Assembly (NCBI GenBank): GCA_905183005.1
Contig: CAJJDO010000081.1
Span: 254,212 to 318,211 of the forward strand
DNA length: 64,000 bases
Source of the DNA: Paramecium pentaurelia
Lineage: Eukaryota > Ciliophora > Oligohymenophorea > Peniculida > Parameciidae
Reading direction: 5' to 3'
The stretch's first letter is position 1; the number at the start of each line of letters is the position of its first letter. The position numbers and the translations under genes are program-made. The notes below the pieces were generated by a model. The model did not search any database. It was not told the DNA's origin and saw only the letters and a list, made by a program, of their open reading frames with translations. Shown in pieces: positions 1 to 12,510 of the stretch.

Positions 1-392
1 ATATGATCTTTCCATATTATGAACCTTTAGCAAAGATGAATATCAAATAATTAAAAGATTTGACTCTATCAATTAAGACTCTTAATAATAATTAAATTAT
101 TCATAGAGATCTTAAACCTAATAATATTTTAATGTAAAATGGTAATCCTGTAATCATTGATTTTGATTGTTCTTATTTTTGGGTACCTAAATTATAAAAA
201 TGGTTAAGAGGAAAAGGATTAACAAATAAATATTACCCAGAAAATGATGTTGAATAAGATAAAGTAGATATCTATTCGTTAGGAATTATTGCATCTGAAA
301 TAGATAGTTGTCCTTAAGAATTCTATTAAGGAGCAACTAAAGAATATGAAAATAGATATTCATTATAAAAGTTATTAGAAATATTAAATTGA
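1..392 (+). CDS. Protein kinase domain, C-terminal part only (5' end outside window)
   Basis: The open frame enters from the left edge and ends at TGA 390-392. It holds a kinase C-lobe: the catalytic loop HRDLKPNN (around 99-122) has the Asp, Lys and Asn needed for catalysis, so phosphotransfer chemistry may be intact. The metal-binding DFG motif reads DFD, and the usual APE motif is replaced by a YYPEN-like stretch before DIYSLGII, the normal helix F. These two departures make it a divergent or possibly regulatory kinase. The group cannot be assigned without the N-lobe. TAA and TAG codons inside the domain must be read as Gln. The next gene is convergent. Confidence 0.75.
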
Positions 393-702
393 TTATAAAA
401 TATTGTAATTATTAACATTTTAAACAAATTATAAATATATATATATAAAATATTGAAAGTTCATTACTATCATAATATTAATTAATATATATTAATATTG
501 ATTTCTTTAAATAAAAATTTGTGATTTTTAAATATTTTGTTCAATTAATTTAATTGAAAAATAGATTAAATGAAAAAAAAACAGAATCAATATTATAAAT
601 TTGATAATATTAATTATAAACCAATTAATGTTAAGAATAGAAACAGAAAGAAAAAGCATATTTCATTTCATCAATTTATAAAACTGAATCATGATATAAT
701 CA
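393..702. other. Intergenic gap between convergent genes
   Basis: Very AT-rich. I see no coding frame with a plausible composition on either strand and no RNA gene. A plus-strand frame from 570 is the antisense shadow of the cyclic-nucleotide-binding gene that ends at 703. Confidence 0.6.
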
Positions 703-2584
703 TCAAGAATATAGCAATGAATTTTAAGTTTTTTGTTAAAATTGTGATTCCAAATACTCCCTATATTTTAAAGTCAAAGCTCTTTTCTTTTTATTTTTAC
801 CTCTCTTTGTTACCGAATGTTATAATATATTATTTAATATGCCCATCCTACTTGTTCTTTGTGAATTTTATTCACTACCATCCATTCTTAAACTTAATTA
901 TTCATAAACAACACTAGAGTCACGACTACTATTACAATTTTACATCTTTGAATTATTACTATGATATCTTATTCTATCATCTAAATCATTTAAATAAAGA
1001 GTAGCTTTAATTGGCCATTATTTCTCAATATTTTATTCTAATTTAACTTACTTTGGTAATTAAACATATATTGTTTTTTATTACATAGTATTAATATTTA
1101 CAGAATCTTCTGGTGATAGATTATGCATTCTTTTTAAAATTGTCATTTTATGTCTTATTACTTGATTGAATCTTTCTGGTGTAGATAATTAATTTCTTTC
1201 TTATTATCTATTAGAAACTAATTTTATTTTTGGTAATGGTTTTAATTTATCAGGAGATGCAACATAAATAGTATTTTTATTTTTTATTTTTGAAATATTT
1301 ATGCTTGTATTAAAATCTACTTATTATTATTCATTTATTTATGGAGTAGTATCATCTAATGATGTAAGATAATTTAATGTATTTTTTAATTCTGTAATTG
1401 GACTAATACATATAAGTGTATCAGCCATTTATTTAATATCATTATTTGTTTTAATAGGTGAATCTATTTTTTTAGAGGAATTACTTAAATTATTATTATT
1501 TTATTTTTAATCTTAAATAGTTAAAAAATGTTAATATTTTTCTTAAGTTTATTCAATATTACTTTTAAAATCATGATACCATTTATGTTTTCTTAAACAT
1601 AAAGATCTTAATTATTATACATAATGTTATTCATTAAATTAAGATAATTTTTATTATAATGATTATAAAGGAATTATTATTAAACTTGCTGTGTGTGAAT
1701 TGCATTATACATTAAATTAACGAGGTATTCTTTCAAATGCTTCATAATCTCCAAACATTTCACCAGTTGTCATTATTGCTATTTATTTTCTTACTTTATT
1801 TTACTATTACTCATTCATTCTTTATTCCTAATACATTAAAAATTCTCCTTATTTTATAATGTATATAATATCAGAATCAACTTAACCTTACTTATAAATA
1901 ATATCTCTAAATTTATAATCAGATGATTAATAAGTAAATAGCATTAAATTAATTAATTTCTTATTTAAACCTTAAAAACTTGGATTCAATTTAAAATTAT
2001 TCATCCTATGTTATTCTTTCTTTTTCTCTAAAATTTAAACTGCTGTAGTATAATTTTCTCTACTCAATATTGCCAATGTAGAATCAATATCACAAACTGC
2101 AATATTAGTTCGTAGTCTCTAATCTAAAATAGCTTATTCACCAAAAGTCTTCCAATCTTTGAACTCAGTTAAACGAACTAAACTAAAAATAGACATAATT
2201 TTATATATATATACCTTTTCACTTTAAAATCAGAAAACTTGATTCTATTTACATAAGGAGATTCTCTACCATAGTCTACACTTACAGAATGCTTTCTTGT
2301 TGTTGTTTAATCTACTAAATGATCATTTGAGTAAAGGGAAACTTATCCTCTTATTACTACATACATATTATGAGGTTATTCTCCCTTCTCGAATATAACT
2401 GTATTCTATAAAAGATAATGAATTTTTTACTTTAGAAAAGGTTTCAAATGTCAGATGCTTTAAACAATAATCATATGCTTCATAATCTATATTCTCAACT
2501 TAAAATTAATGGAAGAAATCAACTTTCGACATAATGATTCTCATTAACTATATAATCTCTGCTTTTCTCTCTTAAATTGGACAT
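703..2584 (-). CDS. Protein with two cyclic-nucleotide-binding domains
   Basis: Predicted 599 aa after removal of three introns (2499-2523, 25 nt; 2406-2430, 25 nt; 2183-2214, 32 nt); the remaining length is a whole number of codons. The first CNBD contains IFEKGE followed by NMYVVIRGQVSLY, the beta-roll signature. The second contains DIIYIIKQGEFLMY and then a GEMFGDYEAF-type segment at the phosphate-binding-cassette position. The C-terminal 250 residues are Asn/Gln/Lys-rich with no domain I recognise. It could be a PKA-regulatory-like or ciliary CNBD protein; no dimerisation/docking domain or pseudosubstrate site was seen. The start ATG at 2584 has an in-frame TGA shortly upstream. It is divergent from the methyltransferase gene, 133 bp apart. 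Confidence 0.82.
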
Positions 2585-2717
2585 TATAATATATTTATTA
2601 AAAGCTATTAATGCTATTACATTGTAAGATCATTTATTGACTCAAGTAGTCTTGTCTAGTTACGTTTATTACCTAATTCAATAGTCACTTATTATTATTA
2701 TTATTAATACATAATTA

Positions 2718-3350
2718 ATGGATATCAATCTTGGTGAAATATTTATTCCAAATGATTATACCTTAACTGATTTTTAATATCAAGATGTTCAAATATAACT
2801 TTATTCACTCAATAGTGGATCAACTGATTTCGATCTTACTGGTTAAATCATTTGGCCTGCTTCCATTGAATTAACCAAATTTATTATAGATAACAATCAA
2901 TTATTTAAAGAAAAGAATGTCCTTGAATTAGGAGCTGGTGCAGGATTATGTGGCTTTGTTGCAGCAAAATATGCAAAAAATGTAATCATTACAGATGGTA
3001 ACCAAATTGTTTAAGATCTCATTACTAAAAATATTGAACATCTCAAATTAAAGAATGTTTAAGGATCATTATTCTAATGGGGATATGAAAATAGTAAACT
3101 ATTTAAAGATATTGATATTATAATTGGAGCTGATATTATTTTTTGGCCTCAATCTATTATACCACTATATGAGACTATCAAATATTTCAATGAATAAAAC
3201 TAAAATATCTAAATATTTGTGTCTGGCATTAAAAGATATTAATAAACAGAAGATGAAATTGATAATCTACTAACTTCAATCAAAAGACCAAGAGTTTTAA
3301 TAAAATAAATAAATGATTATAAATAAATTGTTTATATTTATAAACTATGA
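2718..3350 (+). CDS. METTL21-like (family 16) protein methyltransferase
   Basis: Intronless, 210 aa. The fold is a class I SAM-dependent methyltransferase: GQIIWPAS before the core matches the W-P/W-A motif that precedes motif I in the METTL21/FAM86 family, motif I is VLELGAGAGLCG, motif II contains VIITDGN, and DIIIGADIIFWP occupies the post-II/III position where this family has a D/E-x-x-Y/F-type signature. The family trimethylates or dimethylates lysines on chaperones and translation factors; the substrate here cannot be told. The length fits the family. The DGN in place of the common D-x-N after beta-2 is slightly unusual. Confidence 0.8.
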
Positions 3351-3574
3351 AAATTGAATTATATTCATTTTATAGTGCATTCATAATTTAAAGTTTTAAT
3401 CATTATTATTATCTTTTAGATTAATCTAAATGATCAATTTATTATAATATAATTGAAATCAAAATTATTTTTATATTTAATATAATATAGATTATTTAAC
3501 ATCATGAGACTATTTAAATTTAACCATTTTGTAAAAATGCAAATAATGATAGATTTCCTTTCAATTAAGAAATA

Positions 3575-5131
3575 TCAAATCCAATCTATATTAATATAAA
3601 ATAAATTTACAGTCTTTTCTCCTATAAATTATTGTTAGTTATTAATTATATTAAGTTTAAGTTTAGTTTGATTTTTAAATATTTTGTCTTTATTTTTTTA
3701 TTTTCCATCTTTAAAAACACCTTTCATTTATAATTAAAAATTTACATCCTTTGTTATTCAAACTATAAACTCCTTTTTATGGTTTTCCAGTTTCTCTTGG
3801 AAGTTTAAAGATACTCCAATCAACTAAACCTATTTCTATTTCCTATTATATTAATAAATATTATATACTGATTATTTATCAATTTCTAAAATTAGTAACT
3901 CTAATTTAATTGTTGAACTTTTTGTAAAGAATCCATCAAACAAAATAAATCCAGATTATGATTTTGCTGTTTTGAAATTATCTAGTAATTATACAACTCC
4001 ATTCATTAATTAAGGAGTAAAATATTCAACCTTTCCATTTATTTATTTGAATAATGGAATTTTGGCTTCATTTTAATTTTATGAAATTTAATTTTACGTT
4101 TATTAAATCTAATTTCCTGTATTTTATTTTTAATTGACATTCAATTTCTTTTTTGGCCTTTAATTATTATTTTATTATTGTGGATCCTAAATTATTGTTT
4201 AATTCTTTGTAATTTTTGGATCTGATTTAGATTCTTAAATATATTACTTATTTTAAGAATAATCTTATTGTATTTTTTCAACTTATTTATATGGTTCTGC
4301 TTAAGTATATTCCTTATATTAAAAATAATCTTATTGTTTTTAATCAACTTATTTATATCCTTTTAAAGGAAGGAGAGATTCTGCATTAGATTCTTAAGTG
4401 TAGTCTCTATTCTAAAAATAATCTTATTGTAATTTTTCAATTTATTTATGTCCTTTTAAAGAATTGGAAGATTCTAGATAAGATTCTTAAGTATATTCTT
4501 TAAATTAAAAATAATCTTAGTTGATTTAATCTTTTTACTTCTATCCTCCTATAGAAAGGAGAGGTTCTGGTTTAGATTCTTAAGTGTATTCTTTACTCTA
4601 AAAATAGTTTTATTGTAATTTTTCAATTTATTAATACCCTTTTAAAGATTGGAATTCTTCTATATTTTCTTTTTTTTATTATTAAATTTAAGGTTGAATA
4701 GTGGTAATTTTGGATTCTTCAATTTATATGAACATATTTTTTTGATGAATAAATAATTTTGTTAAGGATTTAAAAATATCTTCAAATTAAGTATCCTTTT
4801 ATCTACAAAATTAATTAATTATTTCTTGAATTTAAATTTAGATATTATTGTTATAAAAATTCAAGCATTTACTTTAATACTCTTCAAATTAGAAATATGT
4901 TTCAAAATTATTCAAATCAATAATATCATTTTATATACAATCATCAATTTGTATTTCTATATCTTTTAAACATAAACTAAATAAAAATTATAATTTACTA
5001 ATATATTTCTTCAAATTCCTATTTAACAAATTATTATATTCTGGTTTCAATTTAATCAAAATATACATTTAAATTTTCTTTTGCTTAAGAAAAGAATTAA
5101 TTTTTTCTTTGATCTGAAAATTAAGGTCCAT
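3575..5131 (-). CDS. Gln/Lys-rich coiled-coil protein with internal repeats
   Basis: 501 aa if two 3'-proximal introns are removed (3843-3868, 26 nt; 3586-3610, 25 nt). Residues 1-165 are helical and charged. About residues 165-325 hold at least five degenerate copies of a unit of roughly 20-35 residues built on DYFQ-x-KEYTQES and LKGYKQ-EKLQQ. The last 120 residues, after a Gln/Asn-rich linker, alternate hydrophobic and charged positions (GFILFDGFF, LELLILEID, IEIGLVDWS), which could be a small beta domain of C2 type, but I do not claim it. No function is recognised. It is tail to tail with the methyltransferase gene. Confidence 0.65.
4205..4620 (-). repeat. Degenerate tandem repeat inside the coding region
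   Basis: On the plus strand a block containing attcttaag and aataatcttattg recurs about every 60-110 bp across this stretch. Translated on the minus strand it gives the recurring DYFQ...YTQES motif. Copies differ by point changes and unit length, so this is an old, coding-constrained repeat rather than a fresh expansion. Confidence 0.7.
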
Positions 5132-5535
5132 TATTAATTTTTTTTTGAATCAAATATGCTTTAAATTATTGTATTGTTAACATTTTATGTTCTAATTCTT
5201 AATGTTGAATGAAATGAATCCATTTAGATATTAATTTCTATGATAGGTTGCATCTTTCATCAACACAAAATAATTAATCACTCATATACATAAATAATAA
5301 TATTTAAAAGAAAATTAAATTATGATTATCAAAATCTATATAAACATAGTTATTTTTTGAAATCTTTTGAATAAATCATGGTGTATACGTTATAGAGTTT
5401 ACTTAGATATGTTATCATTTAAGTGTAGGAAGAAAGATGAAGATTAAGTGTATAATTTTTGAATACCTTATATATCTATCTATAATAATGATAATGAAGA
5501 TGATTATTCTTTATATTTTTTATATTTATTATATA
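5132..5535. other. Intergenic gap
   Basis: AT-rich with no convincing gene. A minus-strand frame beginning MKDATYHRNQ (about 5255-5160) could be an extra 5' exon of the coiled-coil gene ending at 3575, but I could not join it in frame, so the ATG at 5131 is kept as the start. Confidence 0.4.
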
Positions 5536-5880
5536 TCAATCTCCTCTCTTCCAATTTAAGACTTCTTCAATCAATGCATCAGTGTAATTAATCCTATATC
5601 TGGAAAATATTTTCTAGATTAATTTAATATGTATACTTGCAAATCTTCCTTGTCTTCTTTGTCGTTACTTCCTGATGATTTTGGCTTTTCATTATTTTCT
5701 TTCATTTTCTTAAGTAACTTTTACATTAACTTTTCTAATAAATTTTGTTAATTATATACAATCTTCTTTAGTAAAATATACTTTCTCATCTCCTTTATCT
5801 TTATCTTTCAAAACGTCTGCAAATCCAAATCTTGGTTGACATTTTGGTATTCTTGCTAATGTAATTAAAAATTTATTCAT
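5536..5880 (-). CDS. Small hypothetical protein
   Basis: 99 aa after removing two introns of 22 and 23 nt (GT...AG); without them a TGA interrupts the frame. The N-terminus MNKFLITLARIPKCQPRFGF has an Arg/Lys-containing, acid-free start that would suit mitochondrial import, followed by a charged middle (DVLKDKDKGDEK) and a Lys/Glu-rich tail ending in WKRGD. No family is recognised. It lies head to tail downstream of the next minus-strand gene (88 bp gap). Confidence 0.55.
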
Positions 5881-5968
5881 AATATTAATATCTTCAATAA
5901 TTAAATGAAATGCTCTTTATTAGTATGTTTAATATAATTGGAAATATAATAATAACTAAATAATAGAA

Positions 5969-7760
5969 TCATTCTTATTCAATAACTAAGTTCTATTTCT
6001 TTAATTCTTCTAAATCCTTATCAGATATTTATATATAATTTCCTTTTTCATCCAATAAATAATTTCCATTTTCATCCATAAGATACCCATCTTCATCTAA
6101 TTAATAAACTATTTCTTCAGCACTTTAATCTTAATGATATTTCTATTGTTAAGCTAAATTTTTCATTTGACTGGCTAACAAATTTAAATGTATATTATAT
6201 ACTTCGAGATTTTCTACCACCTGTTGCTACATTTTAATTTTTAAGTGGACCTAATTGATCTTTAGATTATTATTATTATTAATATTTCTTCTATTAATTT
6301 GAAAGATTTAAATTTTATTTTGATTGAGATGTTTATAATTATGTATCTCTTTCTTTTGATTTTTACATCAATGATCTTAAACCACCTTAAGACTATAATA
6401 TAAATTTTATATACTTTAATTATTTCTTAACTATCATTTCTATTGAGTTATTGATCTTATTTAAAAAAATAACTATCATTTTTTATCATTGAACTATCAT
6501 TTGATATTTAAGATTAAGATTTCTTTAAATTTTATAATTATTTCTCATATTCCTATTATTATTTAATTCTTGATTATCTTTGTTATTCTTCTTAACTTTT
6601 TATTTATTACATTTTATTCTCATATTCTTACTTCATTCTAACATCATCATAAAAATTAGGTATTGGACTTGCTGTAATTGGATTAGGTGATGTTTTTATT
6701 AATAGAGGCATTTTTGAAATGTCTCTATTTTATTACATAGCAGGTGATTTTAATTCTGATGTTAATGGGTCTGCAACATTTTATGCTAATTCAGTTCTTG
6801 CAGATTTTTCATATTCACTTCTTGATGATTTATTATAAGCCAATTCACTGTTTTATTCTTCTTTAATTAATATAGGTTTAATTGAACTAGCAGGTAATGA
6901 AGAATGTTATTAATGATTAGGTTTTTGTTATGACCATTAAACTTAAAATTAATCAAAACTTAATTCTCTTTTTAATTTAGGTTTTTATTCAGTTTCTGCC
7001 AATTTTTTTTCAATATTTCTAATACTTGCTGTCATATAGTTTAGAGCATCTTCTTATCTTTTTAAATATTCAATAGGGACTTCAGCATTATCAAAAGTTA
7101 ATTTTCTAACACTATGATTTGGAGTTTATTTTTAGGCTGTTTATTGTATTTTAGATATGGTTGTAAGTTATTAATTTAATGTATTTTCAAATACATTTAT
7201 TTTTGCAATTGATGTTTCTTAACTTAATGCTAATTTTTCTAATAGTTTTTATTTTTGTTAGAATAATTTCATAATATTTTATTCCATTTCAGCTGATTTC
7301 CTTGTTAATTCTTCAACCATTATTATAGTTTCTGAATGAATTTTCTTTTCAATTTATTCCATCTGAAATAAAACTGTATTAGTTGTTCTTGAGACTTTCT
7401 CTATTGCAGTTTAATGATGTTGTTGATTTTCTTCCTTCAAAATTTACATCTATCTTGTTTATTATCTTTCATATTTTAGAAGATTTAATACTATTGTAAT
7501 TAATCGAATTGATTTTAAAAGGCTTTAGTTTTTTGTTCTAAGAAATTCCTCAAATAGGTTGTTTCTTCTCTGAATATTTTAAGAGGTGTATATTTTTCTA
7601 TGGTCAACAACAAATCCTCATTTCTTTAAGCAACCAACAATTAAATTTATGAAATTTTGTTATCCTACAATTCTAATTTCTTTTCTAATCTCTAATTTAA
7701 AGTGAATAATTCTTAAATATGTTTTTGACTTAATATTAAAGTACTAAGTTGATCATCCAT
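5969..7760 (-). CDS. Coiled-coil protein
   Basis: About 569 aa. Residues 1-230 form long heptad-like helices (LFTLNQRLEKKLELQDN, LRNFLEQKTKAFQNQ). A Ser/Pro/Lys-rich linker follows, then a Gln-rich segment. The C-terminus is acidic with three near-repeats, LDEDGYLMDENGNYLLDEKGNY, before the TGA at 5969-5971. Introns of 26 and 22 nt are clear; a third, of about 34 nt near 6390, is needed to keep frame but its edges are uncertain. The D/N-rich C-terminal repeats recall calcium-binding loops but lack the spacing of an EF-hand. Function unknown; a cytoskeletal or basal-body role is only a guess. Confidence 0.65.
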
Positions 7761-7796
7761 TTATCGTTAATAATTAAATTATATAATAAATATATA

Positions 7797-9921
7797 TCAA
7801 TTATGAAAATTTCTTCTCTTCCTTTTCATTCTTCTCAATACAATCCTAACCCATTTAGGTTTTGAATTGATTGTTTATTATACAATATATTTTAAACCTA
7901 ATGAAAAATGTTCTATAATAAATAATAGAAGAAGAATGTTTTCCCAATCGCATCCAGATTTTTAACAAGTATCGAATACATTGAAATAAGCTAAAGCAAT
8001 AAATGCTGTATTTGTGTATATTGATAACACTGATAATGTCATCAAAACGGTTCTCCATTCACCTATACTATAAGCCTTTTTAGGTAAGTTTCTTTAGTAT
8101 AATTTATTTCTTTATATAATTTAAATTTATACGCTAATTTGAATTTGTCACTCCATATTTCAATAAAGTTGAAAATATATGTTAAAGCTGCAGCCAAAGG
8201 AAAAATAGCTGCAAACAATACTATGTATCCATATTGAAATATAACTTCTATATAATCATCGAAATCATCATATTCCCACAATTCAAGTTCTGCCTAAAAT
8301 AATAGATAAATTAAGACTTACAATTCTATCAACAATCTTTTCATTAATATCTTCCTTCTTTTATAAATTCAAGCAGTACTATTCCTTTTATTTTTCATAT
8401 TTCTACTTCATTAACATGGGTAAAAGAGATTCCAATAAGACTCTTCTTATTTGATCCATTACAAACAACTTAATTAAGAGACTCCTTAGAGTTGGAATAT
8501 CGAATTCAATGAATGCAATATAAAATAAATGAAAGAATCTATTAATTAATTCAAAAGAGAAACGTTTAAGAATCAAAGAGTTATAAAACCTCAAATTGGT
8601 TCTATGATTTTCTCTTTTGGTTGAATTAATACAAACCTTTGTATATAAAGTGTTGATATAGAATATTAATAAGATTGTGAAAATATCTAAAATATTGGTA
8701 GTATATTTGTAATATAAGAGTCCACCCTCTTGATTTAATTTAGCAGCCACTCTAATATAAAAGATACTACTTTCGTTCCTGATTAGTCCATTGATATTGA
8801 ATACTACAATCTTAATCAAACCAGCAATAATGAGTATTGGAATGGCTTCAAATAATGATACCATATAATAAAATATCCTACTACTTGTAGGATAACTATT
8901 CTTAACCAATCCTGTAATATAATTCATCTTAGGTTTTCCTTTATATTCAGGATTCAGATCTAATCTTTTGATGTGTTATTAACCAAAAACTCCCCATTCA
9001 ACACTTAATTCATTTTCTTTTCTACGCCAAGCAATGATGAAGAATGTTGACCATACCATTGTCACTACTGCATAGAAACTAGCCACATTAGTAATTTTAA
9101 AGAGACTACTTTAATGATCTATGACTAAAGTGATTATAGCTGCAATAGCTAAATATTTAAGCATAGATTAATAGAAATTCATAAACTCAAAATAGACAGC
9201 TAAATTGCCTCCAAAATATCTTTCTATATCTGATACTGAATTAAGTTAGACAATTTCATCATGAATTGGAGTTACTTATAATAAATATTCTTCCGTTTTT
9301 AGAAAATGAATCATATCTAAATCACCTATTTTAATAGTATGTAAGTAATTGTATATTATTAGTAATGTCTCTGAAGGACTAAATATTTTAATGATTTCTG
9401 CATCATCATTTTGTAAACAGAAATCACTTTTTAAGTCATATTTAAATTTTTAATAATTTTCAAACTTCACTATTCTCTAATCAATCTAATTTAAAGCAAT
9501 AACTAATCTTTCATCTAATATCTTCTTAACATTTATTTTTTCAGCTATCTTTTTATATACATCATGCATTTAAATATTTGAACGATCAATCACTAACTAT
9601 ATAATGTATTTTAGTATATACTTTATATAATTGCATTTATTCTGCTTATTCCAATATTATCTTAGGATCCCCAATACATATAAATAAAAGTATCTTATCA
9701 TTTTATAGATTTCTTGTCTTATAAGATTAAAATCCATGATTCAATAATATATTAACAATCTATTCAAGCTATTCTTAAGTTGTATTTTTAGAGAATTGCA
9801 TCACAAATTAAAACTTTACATCCTAATAAGATTATTCTAATGACTATTTAGTTGGTATAGTGAAGCTTTTGTTATTTGATATGGTGTGTTATCTGTAAAG
9901 TTGATTGAAGGCTTATTTCAT
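7797..9921 (-). CDS. Anoctamin/TMEM16-family membrane protein
   Basis: 682 aa after three introns (9597-9621, 25 nt; 8294-8321, 28 nt; 8110-8132, 23 nt). Anoctamins are calcium-activated chloride channels or lipid scramblases of the plasma membrane or ER. Matches: a cytosolic N-terminal domain with DVYKKIAEKINVKKILDERL; a first membrane segment led by ERYFGGNLAVYFEFMNFY; then WSTFFIIAWRRKENEL; then FELINRFFHLFYIAF (TM6 region); and the family hallmark EVIFQYGYIVLFAAIFPLAA followed by NFIEIWSDKFKLANKL and IGEWRTVL. The calcium-site acids cannot all be placed by eye. Only 35 bp separate its start from CFAP206. Confidence 0.9.
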
Positions 9922-9956
9922 CAATTAAATTAATTATAAAAACTAATACCCAAAAA
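9922..9956. promoter_or_regulatory. 35-bp divergent intergenic region
   Basis: The start codons of the minus-strand anoctamin gene (9919-9921) and the plus-strand CFAP206 gene (9957-9959) are only 35 bp apart. Both starts are supported by domain-bearing protein directly downstream. Any 5' UTRs and core promoters must therefore lie in these 35 bp or overlap the opposite coding sequence. Confidence 0.6.
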
Positions 9957-11892
9957 ATGAATTAATTAGATGAAGTAGTCAAGTTTGCCCTCTATTAATG
10001 TAGAGCTAGAAACAATCCTATTACTGAAACTCTTGCATCTTATGTTGCATAGACTATTCTCAATAAAAGTATATTTTCATAATATTCAAAAAGGAACAAA
10101 TAAATTTTATCTGGAAGAAAAACTCAATGAAAGTGAATTGAATGAATTGAAAAATGAAACACTTAATAAACTCAGTAATTAAAATGCTCCAGATTTAAAA
10201 ACTATACAATTACAAATATGTAACAATCTATAATAATTATTAAGAATATGATAGTGCTTATGTTGAAATGGAATTATAAAGACAAGAGAAAATCAAAAAA
10301 CAATCTAATGAAACTGGAAAATACATTGATGATGTTGTAACTTTAGAAATTAAGAATGCCAAAGATTTTGAAGGCTTAACTACATTATATACTAAAATGT
10401 TTCATTATTTGATATATAAGAATAAAGAATTGATTGAAGATCCTATTAATTTTGATGCTTAAGCTCAATTCAATATGGATAAAGGTAATATTATTACTAT
10501 TCCACTTTAGAAGTTGGAGCTGCTTTAGAAAGTGTTATTCCAAGAGCTGCCTTAGGACCTTTTGTATCTTTGAATCCCTCAGAAAAAGTTACACAATTAG
10601 TTGAATTGGCCAATTTAGTCATTGGTATTAGATTATTCAATAAGAAAATTGGAAAAGGAGGAGTATCATTAAGTTCTTTAGAAGATCTTACTAAATATAA
10701 TGCTAGAGAATTATCTGATTAAATTAAATAAATAGCACTTGAAACTATAGAATAATGTGAAATATACACTACATTCTTCATTAATTAAGACAAATTTCAA
10801 ATGAGTAATGAAGATATTGAAAAATATAAGGATGAATTAGCTTTTCTCAGATAATATTTATCTTATATCTTATCATTACAAGAAGATATTGAATAAAGTG
10901 AAGCCATGATTGAACAAAATAGAATTAGATTCATTAAAGAAATGGAAGACTTAAAGAAATTATTAGAACATAAATCATCTGCTCCAAAAGAATAAGTTTA
11001 TCCTAAATTTGCATTATTAGCTCAAAGTCATATTGGTCTATTTGAAGATAAATAAATATCAATAGAGAGAGTGGAATTATTTAGATTATTAGTAGATCTA
11101 AGAAAAATGATGAAACTATCTATGCCCTTAGCAATATAAAAATAATGTAAATAAATGGAATCCACTTAACCTGATAATTTAGCTTTAATTAATTATCAAC
11201 CAGAATCAGGAGTGTAAAGATTATTACCTTAAAACACCCCTGATTTTATGTAAACCTAATTAGATTATTTTGGATTTTGTATTTGGTCTGTTGTAAAAAA
11301 GAATGGTTTATTAATTCCTGGTAAACCATCATTGGGTGTTTTTAGATATAGAGATAAGAATTGTGTATTTAGCAATGAAATAGCTATTAATGAATTCTTG
11401 TCAGAACCATAGAGATATTTAACAGGAGTGATTGATATATGTAGACAGAAACCACATCTAATTAGATTATTTAGAGTAGAAGAGAATTTTAAGAATCTCA
11501 ATTTAAAATTAACATTTGAAAGTGGAAGTTTATTATCTAATAAATTAATGGTTGATAAAGATGTATAAACACCTGTTCATTTTATTGAAAAGAATCTTGA
11601 TCCAAATTATTGTTGGAATGAATGGGAATTAAGAAGAAAAGTATTTAATATAAATATTATTAGGCTATATAAATGGCTAATATAAGAAAAAGATAGACTA
11701 AAGCATCTTAAACTATATTAAGTAATTTCAAAGTTGATAGTGAAGTAAATTCTATTTATTTTATCTTAATAGGCATAAGTTTATGAAATGAAAGATTAAT
11801 CTACTTCAACAGGATAAAATAAAGGATTGAATCCATTAAGGCCAAGAAATTATATTGTTGGCCTTAGAGATAAAACATATAATCAGCAATGA
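9957..11892 (+). CDS. CFAP206: CFAP206, radial-spoke docking protein of the axoneme
   Basis: 602 aa after five introns (10069-10093, 10220-10244, 10485-10510, 11641-11663, 11745-11772). CFAP206 (FAP206) docks radial spoke 2 and a single-headed inner-arm dynein onto the doublet microtubule in motile cilia. The diagnostic region is the FGFCIWSVVKKNGLLIPG and GVFRYRDKNCVFSNE segment, followed by the C-terminal signature PLRPRNYIVGLRDK, which matches the conserved end of this family. The length is close to the roughly 620 aa of animal orthologues. The N-terminal half is helical and leucine-rich, as in the family. Gln is encoded by many TAA/TAG codons. The two introns near the 3' end split the conserved C-terminus. 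Confidence 0.93.
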
Positions 11893-12012
11893 AATTAATG
11901 TATATTTTTAAAAATATTTAACAAATACTCATTTCCAATGACAATCTATTTCAATAATGTATCTGATTTTATAATATATAAATTATTAAATATTTTAATT
12001 AATTTTTATATT

Positions 12013-12510
12013 ATGTCACATAATGAATAATCAGAAATGCATCCTGGAATGCAAATGATGGATATGAGAATGTATATGATTATAAATTGGGATTATAAAG
12101 TTAGATTTGTATTTAATAAGTATATCATTTATTTTTATTACACTAAGTTGGAAATCAACTACTCATGGTGAATTTGTTGGTGGATTATTTGTCACAATGT
12201 TTTTCTGTGTTTTCCTTTGTTTACTACCAGTTCTCAAAGGATTTGCAGATAAATAGAAGTACACATTCATATAACAAGATCTCTATTTTTGAAGATTGTA
12301 TGGTAATTACTAGCTGCAACATAGTCATCTATTACAATGTTTTTATTGATGACAGTGAATGGTAAATATTAAGAAAATAAAAAAGGTTGGGTTTTTCTTG
12401 CAATGGCTCTTGGTTTCGGAATAGGAAGTTTTATATTCTATCCATAAATGCCAATTAGTGAAAAACATTAAAGAGAAGATGATTAAAAAGTCTTAGAAAG
12501 AGTAAATTGA
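12013..12510 (+). CDS. Ctr-type copper transporter
   Basis: 141 aa after introns 12120-12147 (28 nt), 12259-12278 (20 nt) and 12362-12385 (24 nt). Ctr proteins form trimers that pass Cu(I) across the plasma or endomembrane. Seen here: a Met-rich N-terminus (MHPGMQMMDMRMYM) for copper capture; a first helix ending near VLKGFAD; a second helix carrying the M-x-x-x-M selectivity motif (MFLLM); and a third with the small-residue packing motif GFGIGSF, the family's GxxxG. Removing all three introns is what brings the helices into one frame. It is 120 bp downstream of CFAP206 with no functional link implied. Confidence 0.9.

Noticed and set aside
570..917. Plus-strand 115-codon frame free of all three standard stops
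   Set aside because: It lies antisense to the C-terminal part of the double cyclic-nucleotide-binding gene, has a Phe/Ile/Asn/His-rich background composition, and matches no domain. It is a shadow frame.
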